Of a DNA stretch of 50,475 nucleotides, positions 17,092-26,479 are shown in pieces (position 1 is the first letter of the stretch; the number at the start of each line of letters is the position of its first letter). The stretch comes from Bacilli bacterium. GTDB lineage: Bacteria > Bacillota_I > Bacilli_A > RF39 > UBA660. The position numbers and the translations under genes were made by a program. A model generated the notes under the pieces. That model had not been told where the DNA came from. It worked only from the letters and a program-made list of their open reading frames with translations, and did no database searches. The stretch lies in the NCBI GenBank assembly GCA_016302935.1, contig JAEDMO010000002.1, positions 1 to 50,475 on the forward strand, in the 5' to 3' direction.

Positions 17092-19140
17092 TTATGACAT
17101 CTTTTCTTTATTGCTTCTCATTTCTAAAGTGGCTTCATTGATTGCATCATCGATAGTTTTAATATCATCTGTAATCATACTATAACCAATAGCAGCACCA
17201 AAATTATGAGGTAGTTCTTTTAAGTCTTTATACATTTTACGACAGTAAGCTACTACTTGTTTTTCATCGTAACCGACTAAGTAGATTAAAAATTCGTTTC
17301 CAGCTGTTCTTATGATATCACTGTTTTCTAATTGATTAACGATCATAATGGAAGCGGCTTTTTTTATGACATTATCCCCTTCTTCTAGACCATAATTATC
17401 ATTGATGTATTTAATGTTATTTAAGTCAATGATGACAATGGCTTGAGGATAAATAACATTTTCATCCCATTTTTTCATGTTGTAATTTAAATAATTACGA
17501 TTTTTTAATGATGTTAACATATCAATAAATTTTAGTTTTTCTTCTTTTTTTATTTTTTTACTTTTTTTCCTTCTTTTTAAATATGTAATTAGTATCATAA
17601 CAACCGCACAGATAATTGCTAAGACTATGAATAGATATTTAATAAATGTTTTGAATGTCGCTTCGTCGTTTAGGTCAAAATTCATATTATACTTATACAT
17701 TATGTTATTATAGTTAATGGTTTCTACATAATAGGTAAATAGTTTGGCAAAGGTACTATTGGCACTGATGTTTCTTATAACGAATTGATAATCACTATCT
17801 AATCTATTGGTATATAAAAGATTATAATTGCCTAGTTTTTTATTGTAATAATAATTATATGTACCATAATCTACTACTATTATTGAATCATTATCTATAT
17901 TGGTAAGAAGGTCGTTAATATTATTATATCCAATTGTTTTAACATTATTAGCAGTTAAATATTTATATATTTTGCTATCTTTGATGGTTACTACTTGTTC
18001 TTTTATTAAAGATTTAACTGAAGATACGGTTATGTCTTTATTGGATAATACAACATATTCTTCATTAAATAACCCTATAGATAGAATAGAATCTATTCTT
18101 AAATCATCGGTATTGAAATTGGCAAAGGCAACATCTACTCTACCTGATGATAGATCTTCTTTTAAAGTTTGGATATTTTCGTATTCAACAAATCTAAAAT
18201 CGATGTCTGCTAGTTTGGCAAATTCTTTTATGTAATTAGAAAGGGTTCCAACGTAATTGCCATTATTTACTGATTCATAAGGCATATTTCTAATAAATCC
18301 ATAGACATACTTATTGCTATTGTAGCTAGCTTTTAATGCTTCTGCAATATTTTTAGAAGTAAAGAATAGATTAATGAAATTATCGCTGTATACTTCTTGT
18401 AATGATTCTTTTTTAAATTTGTTATAATATTTTCGCATTATATTTAATAAATGTTCATTATTGTTTATTTGTAAGACATATTTATATTTCATTTCTTCAA
18501 TATGGAATACAATATGCGCTTTTTCACTTTTTAGAATATGTTCTAAATACATATTATACGGAATAGCTATATATTCGATAGATGAAGAATTGAAGGCACT
18601 CATTAGATTATCTATCGATGTATAAGGCATATAGGATACATCTTTGGCATTGCTTAGATATAGGCTTACATTAGCAAGGTAATCTTGAATTATACCGATT
18701 GTTACACCGGATAGATCTTCTATTATATCTATTTTTTTATTATTGCTAGAAACAACTACAAATGAATCTTCATACATCAATATGTCGTTTTGGCCTACTT
18801 CTTCATCTACTCCTAGTATTTTAAATGATATATTTTTTAAAGAGGCTTCTTTATTAGCAGCTAAATAAGGTATCATATTAAATTTAATTTCGTGATCTTT
18901 GGAGAATGAATTTAACATTGAAAATGTTACTCCCGAACCATTTTTACCATAAATAGGGACATCGTTATAGACAGATATATCTACTACTTTATCTTTATTA
19001 TCGTTAATCCATTTTTTTTCTAGAATCGAAAATGATGAATCATCTCTACTATAGTTTAGAATAAAGATTAAAAGGGAAATAAAGAGAATAATTCCTATTA
19101 ATGATAATATTATTATACGATTAGTTTTTTTATTTTTCAT
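17092..19140 (-). CDS. Membrane sensor with two solute-binding-like domains and a degenerate GGDEF domain
   Basis: Layout: membrane helix (about 9-27), two tandem extracytoplasmic family-3 solute-binding-like domains (about 35-265 and 275-490, for example LSGVTIGIIQDYLANVSLYL and SSGRVDVAFANFNTDDLR), a second helix (about 505-525), and a C-terminal GGDEF fold. In the GGDEF domain VIIDLNNIKYINDNYG keeps the first metal Asp, but the signature reads AGNEF (613-617): the metal-binding third residue is Asn and the first Gly is Ala. The allosteric I-site (RxxD) is absent. It is probably a catalytically weak or inactive, ligand-sensing or GTP-binding protein. The ATG at 19140 follows AGGTGG; an in-frame GTG at 19149 lies within that ribosome site. 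Confidence 0.82.
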   Translation of the reverse strand: MKNKKTNRIIILSLIGIILFISLLIFILNYSRDDSSFSILEKKWINDNKDKVVDISVYNDVPIYGKNGSGVTFSMLNSFSKDHEIKFNMIPYLAANKEASLKNISFKILGVDEEVGQNDILMYEDSFVVVSSNNKKIDIIEDLSGVTIGIIQDYLANVSLYLSNAKDVSYMPYTSIDNLMSAFNSSSIEYIAIPYNMYLEHILKSEKAHIVFHIEEMKYKYVLQINNNEHLLNIMRKYYNKFKKESLQEVYSDNFINLFFTSKNIAEALKASYNSNKYVYGFIRNMPYESVNNGNYVGTLSNYIKEFAKLADIDFRFVEYENIQTLKEDLSSGRVDVAFANFNTDDLRIDSILSIGLFNEEYVVLSNKDITVSSVKSLIKEQVVTIKDSKIYKYLTANNVKTIGYNNINDLLTNIDNDSIIVVDYGTYNYYYNKKLGNYNLLYTNRLDSDYQFVIRNISANSTFAKLFTYYVETINYNNIMYKYNMNFDLNDEATFKTFIKYLFIVLAIICAVVMILITYLKRRKKSKKIKKEEKLKFIDMLTSLKNRNYLNYNMKKWDENVIYPQAIVIIDLNNIKYINDNYGLEEGDNVIKKAASIMIVNQLENSDIIRTAGNEFLIYLVGYDEKQVVAYCRKMYKDLKELPHNFGAAIGYSMITDDIKTIDDAINEATLEMRSNKEKMS

Positions 19141-19149
19141 AAATACCAC

Positions 19150-19608
19150 CTAACTGTTAATCCAAACAATAGTAGTAGCAGTTACATTTTTGCTACCCAT
19201 CGTTGGAAATACTTCACTTTCTTCATCTTCTTTTTGGGTTAGAAGATATTGAATATCATAAAACTTTTTAATATCATCGGTAAAGTTTTGGAGTGATTTT
19301 GTGGCAATTTCTTTGGCATTATCCAATGAAACTTCTTTGGTATAATCGATATTTACATAAATAATTTTACCTTGAATTCTAATACTTGCGGTATTAACTT
19401 TTTCATTTTTTTCTAATTCTTCTATTACTTTTGTTTTGATTTCATCGGATACTTTGTAATTTTCAATACCATCTAATCTATTGCCATAGACGTCTCCTCC
19501 GTTTGAAAAAAACATGTCTTTGGCAATAATGCCTACTACTACTAAGAAGATTAAAATAAATAATCCAATTAATAAGTAATATTTATATTTTAAAATAAAC
19601 TTTTTCAT
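19150..19608 (-). CDS. Single-pass membrane protein, partner of the GGDEF-like sensor
   Basis: 152 aa, family not recognised. One N-terminal membrane helix (about 9-30, YYLLIGLFILIFLVVVGIIA) is followed by an extracytoplasmic domain of about 120 residues with alternating helix and strand (KTKVIEELEKNEKVNTASIRIQ, then IIYVNIDYT), and a Thr/Val-rich C-terminus ending in WINS. It has no Cys. Its stop codon is 9 nt before the start of the sensor gene and it carries the operon promoter, so the pair is co-transcribed. A role in presenting or modulating the sensor's outer domains is possible, but this rests only on gene order. Confidence 0.75.
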   Translation of the reverse strand: MKKFILKYKYYLLIGLFILIFLVVVGIIAKDMFFSNGGDVYGNRLDGIENYKVSDEIKTKVIEELEKNEKVNTASIRIQGKIIYVNIDYTKEVSLDNAKEIATKSLQNFTDDIKKFYDIQYLLTQKEDEESEVFPTMGSKNVTATTIVWINS

Positions 19609-19629
19609 ATATACCTCACATTCATTATA

Positions 19630-19658
19630 ATTATACTATATATTTTTTTTTTTATCAA
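19630..19658 (-). promoter_or_regulatory. Promoter of the sensor-yihY operon
   Basis: TTGATA (19658-19653), a 17-nt spacer containing an A11 tract, and TATAAT (19635-19630), 21 nt before the ATG. The A-tract could add curvature. Confidence 0.75.
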
Positions 19659-19710
19659 TGAGGTAATAATAATTTGTGATTAAACTGGTTTATGAAGATA
19701 TTTTTTGTTA

Positions 19711-19738
19711 AATTAAAAAAGCCTATTTAGGCTTTTTT
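19711..19738 (-). terminator. Terminator after the 48-aa peptide gene
   Basis: Stem AAAAAAGCCT (19715-19724) with AGGCTTTTTT (19729-19738), 4-nt loop, T-rich on both strands. It contains part of the peptide's stop codon and could stop transcription both ways. Confidence 0.75.
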
Positions 19739-19883
19739 ACATCATATTTTCTAATTCATCAACCATTTTTAATTCATGGTTTTTGCAATGTTCAATTAAT
19801 TTTTTTATATTACCGTTTTTGATTTGGCTATAAAGTACTGCACCTGTTACCATTGCAAATGCTAGACATAAACATTTTTTCAT
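19737..19883 (-). CDS. Small 48-aa peptide with hydrophobic N-terminus
   Basis: ATG at 19883-19881 follows AAGGAGTGATTAAG, a strong ribosome site. The product begins MKKCLCLAFAMVTGAVLYSQ, a short hydrophobic segment with two Cys that could be a membrane anchor or lipoprotein-like signal, followed by a charged helical tail with another Cys (KKLIEHCKNHELK). It ends in TAA inside a terminator. I know no family. The ribosome site, length in frame and terminator make it likely real. It lies 62 nt downstream of recD2, with a weak hairpin (GGTAC/GTACC, near 19910) between. This gene fills most of the otherwise gene-free stretch 19609-19945. Confidence 0.6.
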   Translation of the reverse strand: MKKCLCLAFAMVTGAVLYSQIKNGNIKKLIEHCKNHELKMVDELENMM

Positions 19884-19945
19884 CTTAATCACTCCTTAGA
19901 AAAATAGATGGGTACTGATGTACCATTAATATTTTTATCATTATT

Positions 19946-22150
19946 TTAATTATTATACTTATTTATTAATAATTCTTTTAGAGTTGTTCTTCTTTCGTTC
20001 ATAGTATCATTGTTTACACTATAAATAAAACTGTTTTTATCCCCTACTAATATTAAGGTTTTTTTGGCTCTTGTTATTCCAGTATAGATTAATTTGTTAT
20101 ATAGCATTCTTTTAAACGAACTTACTATTGGTATTATTACCATATCAAATTCACTTCCTTGTGATTTATGGATACTTACGGCATAACCATGGGTAATATT
20201 TATATATTTAGCTGGGGTATAAATAACAATGTTGCCATAAAAATTAATGTGTAATTCATTTCTTTTGGACTTTGATTTTTTAGATGGGACAATATCTACG
20301 ATGTAGCCAATATCACCATTGTAAACATTTTCATCTGGATCGTTTACTAGTTGGAGAACTTTATCGCCTACTCTGTATGTAGTATCCGATATTACTATTT
20401 CTTTTTTGTCATAACTAGGTGGATTAAATTTTTCTTTTAGGGTTTTATTTAAAATGTCAATACCATTTTCTCCTTTATACATAGGTGCTAGAACTTGTAT
20501 TTTAGTATCGTCATAGCCTTTACTTAAGGCTTTGTCAATAATGTTTATGATTATATCTTTGACTTTAGAAGAATCTGCTTCTATGAAGTTATAGTCATCT
20601 TTTTTTTCGGTAAAGTTTTTAGATAGATCTTTTATTTTTACTTCTTTAGCTAATTGATTGATATATGAATTTTCATTTTGACGATATAGTGATTTTAGGA
20701 ATATAACGTTGATAATTCCACTATCTATTATATCTTTTAATACTTGTCCTTCTCTTACACTTGGTAATTGATTATAGTCACCTACTAATATTAGTTTAAC
20801 GTCTTGTCTTAATCCTTTTAGGAGACTTTCTGCTATGATGGTATCTACCATACTGGCTTCATCTACAATAATATATTTTTCTTTAGCTGGGTTTAATTCG
20901 TTAACGCTGAAGCTGTTATTATCCATATCCCATTTTAGAAATCTATGAATTGTGTATGCTGGCATTAAAACTGATTCTGACATTCTTTTAGCTGCTCTTC
21001 CGGTTGGTGATAGCAATGCTATCTCATCATCTTCTACTTTTAAGATATCTTTTAAGATATTAACAATACATTTTATAATAGTTGTTTTGCCGGTTCCTGG
21101 TCCTCCGGTAATAACTGTCAAGTTATTGGTTACTGCTTTTATTATGGCTTCTTTTTGGGTTTCATCATAGGTAATATTGTTTTCTTTTTCTAAGGTGCTT
21201 ATATAGTTTACTATATTTTTTTTAGTTTTTGATGATATTTTATTTAGTTCACATAATCTTTTAGCAATATAATTTTCGGCATTGTAAAACATCGATAAAT
21301 AGTATTTATTATCTTTTATTTTTATTTTGCCCTTTTTATTTAATTTTATAAGAAGATATTCTAGTTCATCTAATTCTAAGGTATCTATATATTTGGTTAT
21401 TTCTTTTTGGATTTCTTCTAACAAAACATAGGTAGAACCAAGATTAAAACAAATATTGGTAATAATATAGATTATTAGAGCTGATAATCTTCTATCATCA
21501 TCTTTGGGTATTTGTAGGTTGCTAGCAATATTATCAATATCTTTGAAGGGAATTTCTAGGCTTTCTATTAAGTCATATACATTTTCATTTATTACATCTA
21601 GGGTTTTATTTTTATATTTGGCATATACTGATAAGGCTTGTTTTAAGGTGAATCCATATTCAGTTAATGTTAATATAATGGTATTACTGTATTGGTATTC
21701 TTTTAGGGTTTGATATATTATATCTATTTTGTCTTCTTTTAATCTTGGAATATTATTTAATACGTTTTTATCATTAATTATTTCTTCTATGGCGTTGTTG
21801 CCTAATTTTTTATATATATTTTCGGCTGTTTTTTCACCGATTGGGAAAAGGTCACTAGCTAAAAAAGAGATAATTTCTTCTTTTTTTTCAGGTTTAATTA
21901 TCTCATATTCACTTACTTGAAATTGATAACCATATTTGGGATGAACTATTGTTTGACCATAAAATAAGTAATTGGCTTTTTCTTTTATTTCATGGAAGGT
22001 TCCAACGAAACTAATTGTTTTTTTTACGCAGTTTAATAGTTCTTCATCAGTAGAATTTGTTTCCTTTATTTTGAATATACCTACGGTGTAACCATTTTGT
22101 TCGTTATTATAAATTATTGTGCTGATATTTCCTTTTATGTATGTTTTCAT
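19946..22150 (-). CDS. recD2: RecD2-type ATP-dependent 5'-3' DNA helicase
   Basis: RecD2 family SF1B helicase (the form found without RecBC), involved in replication-fork and repair processes. The N-terminal region (about 1-110) is the OB-like YrrC domain beginning KTYIKGNISTIIYNNEQNGYTVGIF. Helix-hairpin-helix-like segments follow. Walker A is ITGGPGTGKTT (about 348-357), Walker B is IVDEASMVD, motif III region VGDYNQLPSVREG, and the C-terminal UvrD-like motif is THGYAVSIHKSQGSEFD, with YTGITRAKK near the end. The ATG at 22150 follows GAGGAA and is 1 nt after the ligA stop; upstream in-frame starts lie in ligA. 734 aa. Confidence 0.94.
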   Translation of the reverse strand: MKTYIKGNISTIIYNNEQNGYTVGIFKIKETNSTDEELLNCVKKTISFVGTFHEIKEKANYLFYGQTIVHPKYGYQFQVSEYEIIKPEKKEEIISFLASDLFPIGEKTAENIYKKLGNNAIEEIINDKNVLNNIPRLKEDKIDIIYQTLKEYQYSNTIILTLTEYGFTLKQALSVYAKYKNKTLDVINENVYDLIESLEIPFKDIDNIASNLQIPKDDDRRLSALIIYIITNICFNLGSTYVLLEEIQKEITKYIDTLELDELEYLLIKLNKKGKIKIKDNKYYLSMFYNAENYIAKRLCELNKISSKTKKNIVNYISTLEKENNITYDETQKEAIIKAVTNNLTVITGGPGTGKTTIIKCIVNILKDILKVEDDEIALLSPTGRAAKRMSESVLMPAYTIHRFLKWDMDNNSFSVNELNPAKEKYIIVDEASMVDTIIAESLLKGLRQDVKLILVGDYNQLPSVREGQVLKDIIDSGIINVIFLKSLYRQNENSYINQLAKEVKIKDLSKNFTEKKDDYNFIEADSSKVKDIIINIIDKALSKGYDDTKIQVLAPMYKGENGIDILNKTLKEKFNPPSYDKKEIVISDTTYRVGDKVLQLVNDPDENVYNGDIGYIVDIVPSKKSKSKRNELHINFYGNIVIYTPAKYINITHGYAVSIHKSQGSEFDMVIIPIVSSFKRMLYNKLIYTGITRAKKTLILVGDKNSFIYSVNNDTMNERRTTLKELLINKYNN

Positions 22151-22151
22151 G

Positions 22152-24152
22152 TTATTCCTCATTACTACTACCAATATGGCTTAAAAATTCTTCTTCTGTC
22201 CAAGTTTGAATATTTAACTCTTGGGCTTTTGCTAATTTGCTACCGGCATTTTCACCTACTATTACAATATCTGTATTTTTACTTACAGAATTAGAGGTTT
22301 TGCCTCCTTTTTTTTCAATTATTTGGGTAGCTTTATCTCTTGTTATACTATTTAGTGAACCGGTTAGAACGAATGTTTTGTTTAAAAAGTTGTTATCGAT
22401 TTCTAATTCTCCTAGATATTCCATGTTGATGCCGAAAGATTTAAGTTTATTTATTAGGGCTATATTTTCTTCGTTTTGAAAATAATTATAGACACTTTTA
22501 CTGATAGTTTTGCCAATGTCGTCAATTTTTTCTAATTCTTCATAATGAGCATTCATAAGATTATCAATATTGTGATAAAACTTGGCAAGGATATGTGCTG
22601 TTTTGCTTCCAACGTATCTAATTCCAAGTGCAAATAATAATTTTTCTAGAGATTTTTGTTTGCTATTTTCAACTTCATTTAGAAGATTGCTGATGCTTTT
22701 TTCACCAAATCCTTCTAATACTTTTAATTCATCTTTGTAGTTTTTTAGTGAGTAATAGTCAGATATGTTTTTTAAATATCCCATATTGTAGAAATCTTCT
22801 ACTATCCTATCACCAAATCCTGTTAAGTTCATAGCATCTCTAGAAGCATAGTGAATTAAGCCTTCTATTTTTCTAGCATCACAAGATGCATTGATGCAGT
22901 AATAAGCACTTTCCTCTTCTTTTTTTGCTAGTTTACTTCCACATATAGGACAGTTTTTGGTCATATGAAAATCTTGTTCTGTTCCTACTCTTCTTTCTTT
23001 TATGACTCTAACTACTTCTGGGATTACATCTCCTGCTTTTTTGATTACGACGGTATCGCCTATTTTTATTTCTTTTTCTTTTACGTATTCTTCATTGTGA
23101 AGGGTTGTTTTAGAAATTAAAGAGCCCATTACAAAGACTGGTTCTAATATGGCATTAGGTGTCACTTGACCAGTTCTACCAACGGTAAAAATTATATCTT
23201 TTAGTTTGGTTATTGCTTCTTGTTCTTTAAATTTATAGGCAGTAGCCCATTTAGGATATTTAGAAGTATAACCTACTTTTTGTTGATCTTTAATATTATT
23301 TAATTTGATGACTACTCCGTCAATATCATAAGGAAGAGTGATCCTGTTATTTTCTTTTTCATTTATATAATTTATTACTTCTTTTATATCGTTTGCTAGA
23401 AAGTTATTATCGATATTGGTTTTGAAACCCAAGTTTTTCATAAATTCTAAGGCTTCTATATGGGTTTTTATGTTGTAATCTTCTGGATTAGGTAAATGGT
23501 AGATGAATACGTCTAAATTTCTTTGGGCTGCTATTTTGCTATCTAATTGTCTGATTGAACCTGCTGCTGCATTTCTAGCATTTTTAAAAAGAGGTTCGTT
23601 TATTTCTTTACGGGTTTTATTTAAATCTTCTAAAGCTTTTTTGCTCATATAGATTTCGCCTCTTACTTCAATATCAATTTCTTTTTTTAGTTTTAGAGGA
23701 ACTGATTTGATAGTTTTTACGTTATGGGTTATCTCTTCACCAATTTTTCCGTCTCCTCTGGTAGCAGCGGTTATTAATAGGCCTTTTTGGTACTTTAAGC
23801 TTACACTTAAGCCATCTATTTTTAGTTCACATACATATTTGGGGTTGTTTACTTCTTTCCTTATTTTAGTGTCAAAATTTAATATTTCTTCTTCGTTAAA
23901 GACATTGGAAAGACTCATCATAGGAATGTTATGTTTTACTTTATTAAATTTATCTACTACTTCACCCCCTATTTTTTTAGTTGGTGAATCTTTTCTGGCA
24001 AGGGTTGGGTATTTATTTTCTAAATCAATTAATTCTCTTAGATATTTATCATATTCCATATCTTCTATGGTTGGATTAGCTAGGACGTAGTATTCATAAT
24101 TAGCCTTATTTAAAATATCTATTAGCTCTTCCATTCTTTTTTGTGCATTCAT
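22152..24152 (-). CDS. ligA: NAD-dependent DNA ligase LigA
   Basis: Seals nicks in replication and repair using NAD. The adenylation domain has the catalytic Lys111 in ELKIDGLS, and an N-terminal Ia domain with the NAD-contacting YY pair (YEYYVLANP). The OB fold, a four-Cys zinc finger (CPICGSKL ... YYCINASCDAR), helix-hairpin-helix region and C-terminal BRCT domain (about 590-666, TFVLTGSL) follow in the expected order. Full length, 666 aa. GAGGTGAT precedes the ATG and overlaps the TGA stop of the ATPase gene, 5 nt upstream, so the two are coupled. recD2 follows 1 nt later. Confidence 0.98.
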   Translation of the reverse strand: MNAQKRMEELIDILNKANYEYYVLANPTIEDMEYDKYLRELIDLENKYPTLARKDSPTKKIGGEVVDKFNKVKHNIPMMSLSNVFNEEEILNFDTKIRKEVNNPKYVCELKIDGLSVSLKYQKGLLITAATRGDGKIGEEITHNVKTIKSVPLKLKKEIDIEVRGEIYMSKKALEDLNKTRKEINEPLFKNARNAAAGSIRQLDSKIAAQRNLDVFIYHLPNPEDYNIKTHIEALEFMKNLGFKTNIDNNFLANDIKEVINYINEKENNRITLPYDIDGVVIKLNNIKDQQKVGYTSKYPKWATAYKFKEQEAITKLKDIIFTVGRTGQVTPNAILEPVFVMGSLISKTTLHNEEYVKEKEIKIGDTVVIKKAGDVIPEVVRVIKERRVGTEQDFHMTKNCPICGSKLAKKEEESAYYCINASCDARKIEGLIHYASRDAMNLTGFGDRIVEDFYNMGYLKNISDYYSLKNYKDELKVLEGFGEKSISNLLNEVENSKQKSLEKLLFALGIRYVGSKTAHILAKFYHNIDNLMNAHYEELEKIDDIGKTISKSVYNYFQNEENIALINKLKSFGINMEYLGELEIDNNFLNKTFVLTGSLNSITRDKATQIIEKKGGKTSNSVSKNTDIVIVGENAGSKLAKAQELNIQTWTEEEFLSHIGSSNEE

Positions 24153-24157
24153 TTACA

Positions 24158-26443
24158 TCACCTCTTTTGAAATATTTTTTCATATAATTTTTCTAAGTAT
24201 TTGATTATTATTATATCAAATATTAAAATTGCTATTGTAATTATTAGTAAGTTTAAATTAAATTTGTTTAAGATAAATATTTTTCTTAGGAATATTAAGG
24301 ATGATAGAAATAAGACGATGGTTATTGATAGGATTATTTTTTTGATGTTGGTTATTGGTTTGCTTATTTTATATAGTATTAAAATGTTTATAAGACCCGT
24401 TAGAGTTACTGTTACTATTTTGTATGTATCTATACTGGTTTTTAAAATATTGCTTAATATAAGAATAATTATGATGTTTATGGTAATGGCAATTCCAGAG
24501 CAGGAAGAGGTTTTAAAAACATTTTTGATAAAGTTTTTACTTACTTTTCTATTATCATTTAGCATTGTTAAGAAAAATGATGGTAGTCCAACACAGGCGG
24601 TTCCAATTAGGGTTAGTTGGATTGGATAGAATGGATATTCCATAGTTAAAACGATAGATAGAATTGATAGTAAAAATGAGTATATTGTTTTAACTAAGTA
24701 GAGACTTGCTACTCTTTCTATATTGTTAATTACTCTTCTTCCTTCGTTTACTATATCCGGTAGAACGTTAAAATCATTTTCTAATATAACGATTTGTGAT
24801 ACACTCTTAGCTGCTCCGTTATTTGAGGTTAAAGCGATGGAACAATCTGCTTCTTTTAAGGCTAGAATATCGTTTACTCCATCTCCTACCATTCCTACTG
24901 TATATTTTTGTTTTAAGGTTTTAATAATTAGTCTTTTTTGATATGGATTGCATCTTCCATATATTTGATAATCAGAAACTTTGGCAATTAATTCTTCATC
25001 ATTTAAATTACTACAATCTAGGCATTTTTTATAATCTTTGTAACCTACTTTTTTCATAATGTTAGAAATAGTACTTACATTATCTCCAGAGATAATTTTG
25101 ATATTTACTTGTTGTTCGGTAAAATATTTTAATGTTTTTTCGATATTTTTTCTAATATTATCTTTTAGAATAATATAGGCGATTATTTTGCTATGTGATG
25201 GTATTTTTTGATCTTCTGGAATTTCTTTTGAGTGAATTAAGGTTAGAACACGATAGCCTTCTTTGGCATAATTTAATGCTTCTTCATCCATCTTAGTGTT
25301 TGGTAGCATATATTCTAATGCTCCAAGGGCGAATGTGTTTAAGTTTTCGTAACAGACCATACTGTATTTACGATATGAAGAAAATGGTATCATTTTTACA
25401 ATATTTAATTTATCTTTGGTTTTAAAATATTTATCCAAGGCAATGTCCGTTTGATTAACTAGGTTATCATTAAGCATATTTTTGATGATGCTATTTATAT
25501 CAAAGGTGCTTTTATTTATTACCTTTATTACTTCTAAGGTCCCATCTGTGATAGTTCCTGTTTTGTCTAGGCATAAAACATCGACACAAGATAGGGTTTC
25601 AATACCGTTTAGTTGTTGAACGATAACTTTTTTTAGGCCCATTTTTACAACACCTGTAGATAGTGCAACACTAGTTAGAAGAATTAATCCAGATGGTATC
25701 ATACCAATTACTCCAGCTGTGGTATATAGAATTGCTTCATTATAACTTACGTTATTTACAAAATATTGGATGAGAAAAAGGATTATCATAATAGGGATAA
25801 TTAAGATAGTAACTATTTTTAAAACTTTGTTTAATTCTTTTTCTAGATATGTTTTATCTTCTTTTTGGTAAGATGCTTCTTTAATTAACCGACTGGAGTA
25901 ATTATTTAAACCTACATTTATAACTTTAGCTTTTAGGCTACCTGAGATTATGATGCTACCTGAGAATATGGTATCATTTTTCTTTTTGATTACATTTTTG
26001 GTCTCGCCTGTGATTATGCTTTCATCCACTTCACAAAGGTTACTGTTTAAGACTAAAACATCCGTAGGTACAACATCACCATTTTTTAAGACAATTATAT
26101 CATCAATGACAATATCGTAAGGACTAATTTTAATGGTTTTTCCATCTCTTATAACCGATACTTTAGTATTATTTACAATACTAAGTTTATCAATAATTAG
26201 TTTGGCTTTTATTTCGCCATATATTGAAATAATGGTATTTATAACAATAACGATTGCAAATAAGCCGTTGCGATAACTTTTGGTAGTTAAAACTAGGATG
26301 AATAGAAAAAGATTAATAAAGTTAAAAAGAGTAAATATATTGCTTAAGATAATATCTTTTATACTTCTAGAATATTTAACTCTTTTATTTACTAATCCAT
26401 TTTTAATTCTAAATTCTACTTCTTTAGTTGTTAAACCATTCAT
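24158..26443 (-). CDS. Cation-transporting P-type ATPase (CtpE-like)
   Basis: P-type ATPase of 761 aa. Actuator motif TGET (145-148, TGES in most), membrane motif GMIPSGLILLTSVA (IPSGL at 249-253 where Ca-ATPases have IPEGL), phosphorylation site DKTGT (293-297), and hinge motif VGDGVNDILALKEAD. About ten membrane helices are visible, including five to six after the hinge. The IPSGLxLLTSVA segment resembles CtpE-type calcium transporters of actinobacteria and their Firmicutes relatives. Substrate is therefore possibly Ca but not proven. GGAAGTGAG precedes the ATG. It ends in TGA, overlapping the ligA ribosome site. It is 36 nt downstream of an M23 peptidase gene. Confidence 0.9.
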   Translation of the reverse strand: MNGLTTKEVEFRIKNGLVNKRVKYSRSIKDIILSNIFTLFNFINLFLFILVLTTKSYRNGLFAIVIVINTIISIYGEIKAKLIIDKLSIVNNTKVSVIRDGKTIKISPYDIVIDDIIVLKNGDVVPTDVLVLNSNLCEVDESIITGETKNVIKKKNDTIFSGSIIISGSLKAKVINVGLNNYSSRLIKEASYQKEDKTYLEKELNKVLKIVTILIIPIMIILFLIQYFVNNVSYNEAILYTTAGVIGMIPSGLILLTSVALSTGVVKMGLKKVIVQQLNGIETLSCVDVLCLDKTGTITDGTLEVIKVINKSTFDINSIIKNMLNDNLVNQTDIALDKYFKTKDKLNIVKMIPFSSYRKYSMVCYENLNTFALGALEYMLPNTKMDEEALNYAKEGYRVLTLIHSKEIPEDQKIPSHSKIIAYIILKDNIRKNIEKTLKYFTEQQVNIKIISGDNVSTISNIMKKVGYKDYKKCLDCSNLNDEELIAKVSDYQIYGRCNPYQKRLIIKTLKQKYTVGMVGDGVNDILALKEADCSIALTSNNGAAKSVSQIVILENDFNVLPDIVNEGRRVINNIERVASLYLVKTIYSFLLSILSIVLTMEYPFYPIQLTLIGTACVGLPSFFLTMLNDNRKVSKNFIKNVFKTSSCSGIAITINIIIILILSNILKTSIDTYKIVTVTLTGLINILILYKISKPITNIKKIILSITIVLFLSSLIFLRKIFILNKFNLNLLIITIAILIFDIIIIKYLEKLYEKIFQKR

Positions 26444-26479
26444 AATCTCACTTCCGTTTTTTAATATATGATAGTTTTA

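Noticed and set aside
24158..24160. Possible use of TGA as Trp, suggested by the Mollicutes-like AT-rich character
   Set aside because: The P-type ATPase gene and yihY end in TGA exactly at family-expected ends, with a following ribosome site and start or a terminator hairpin; Trp in conserved positions is TGG.
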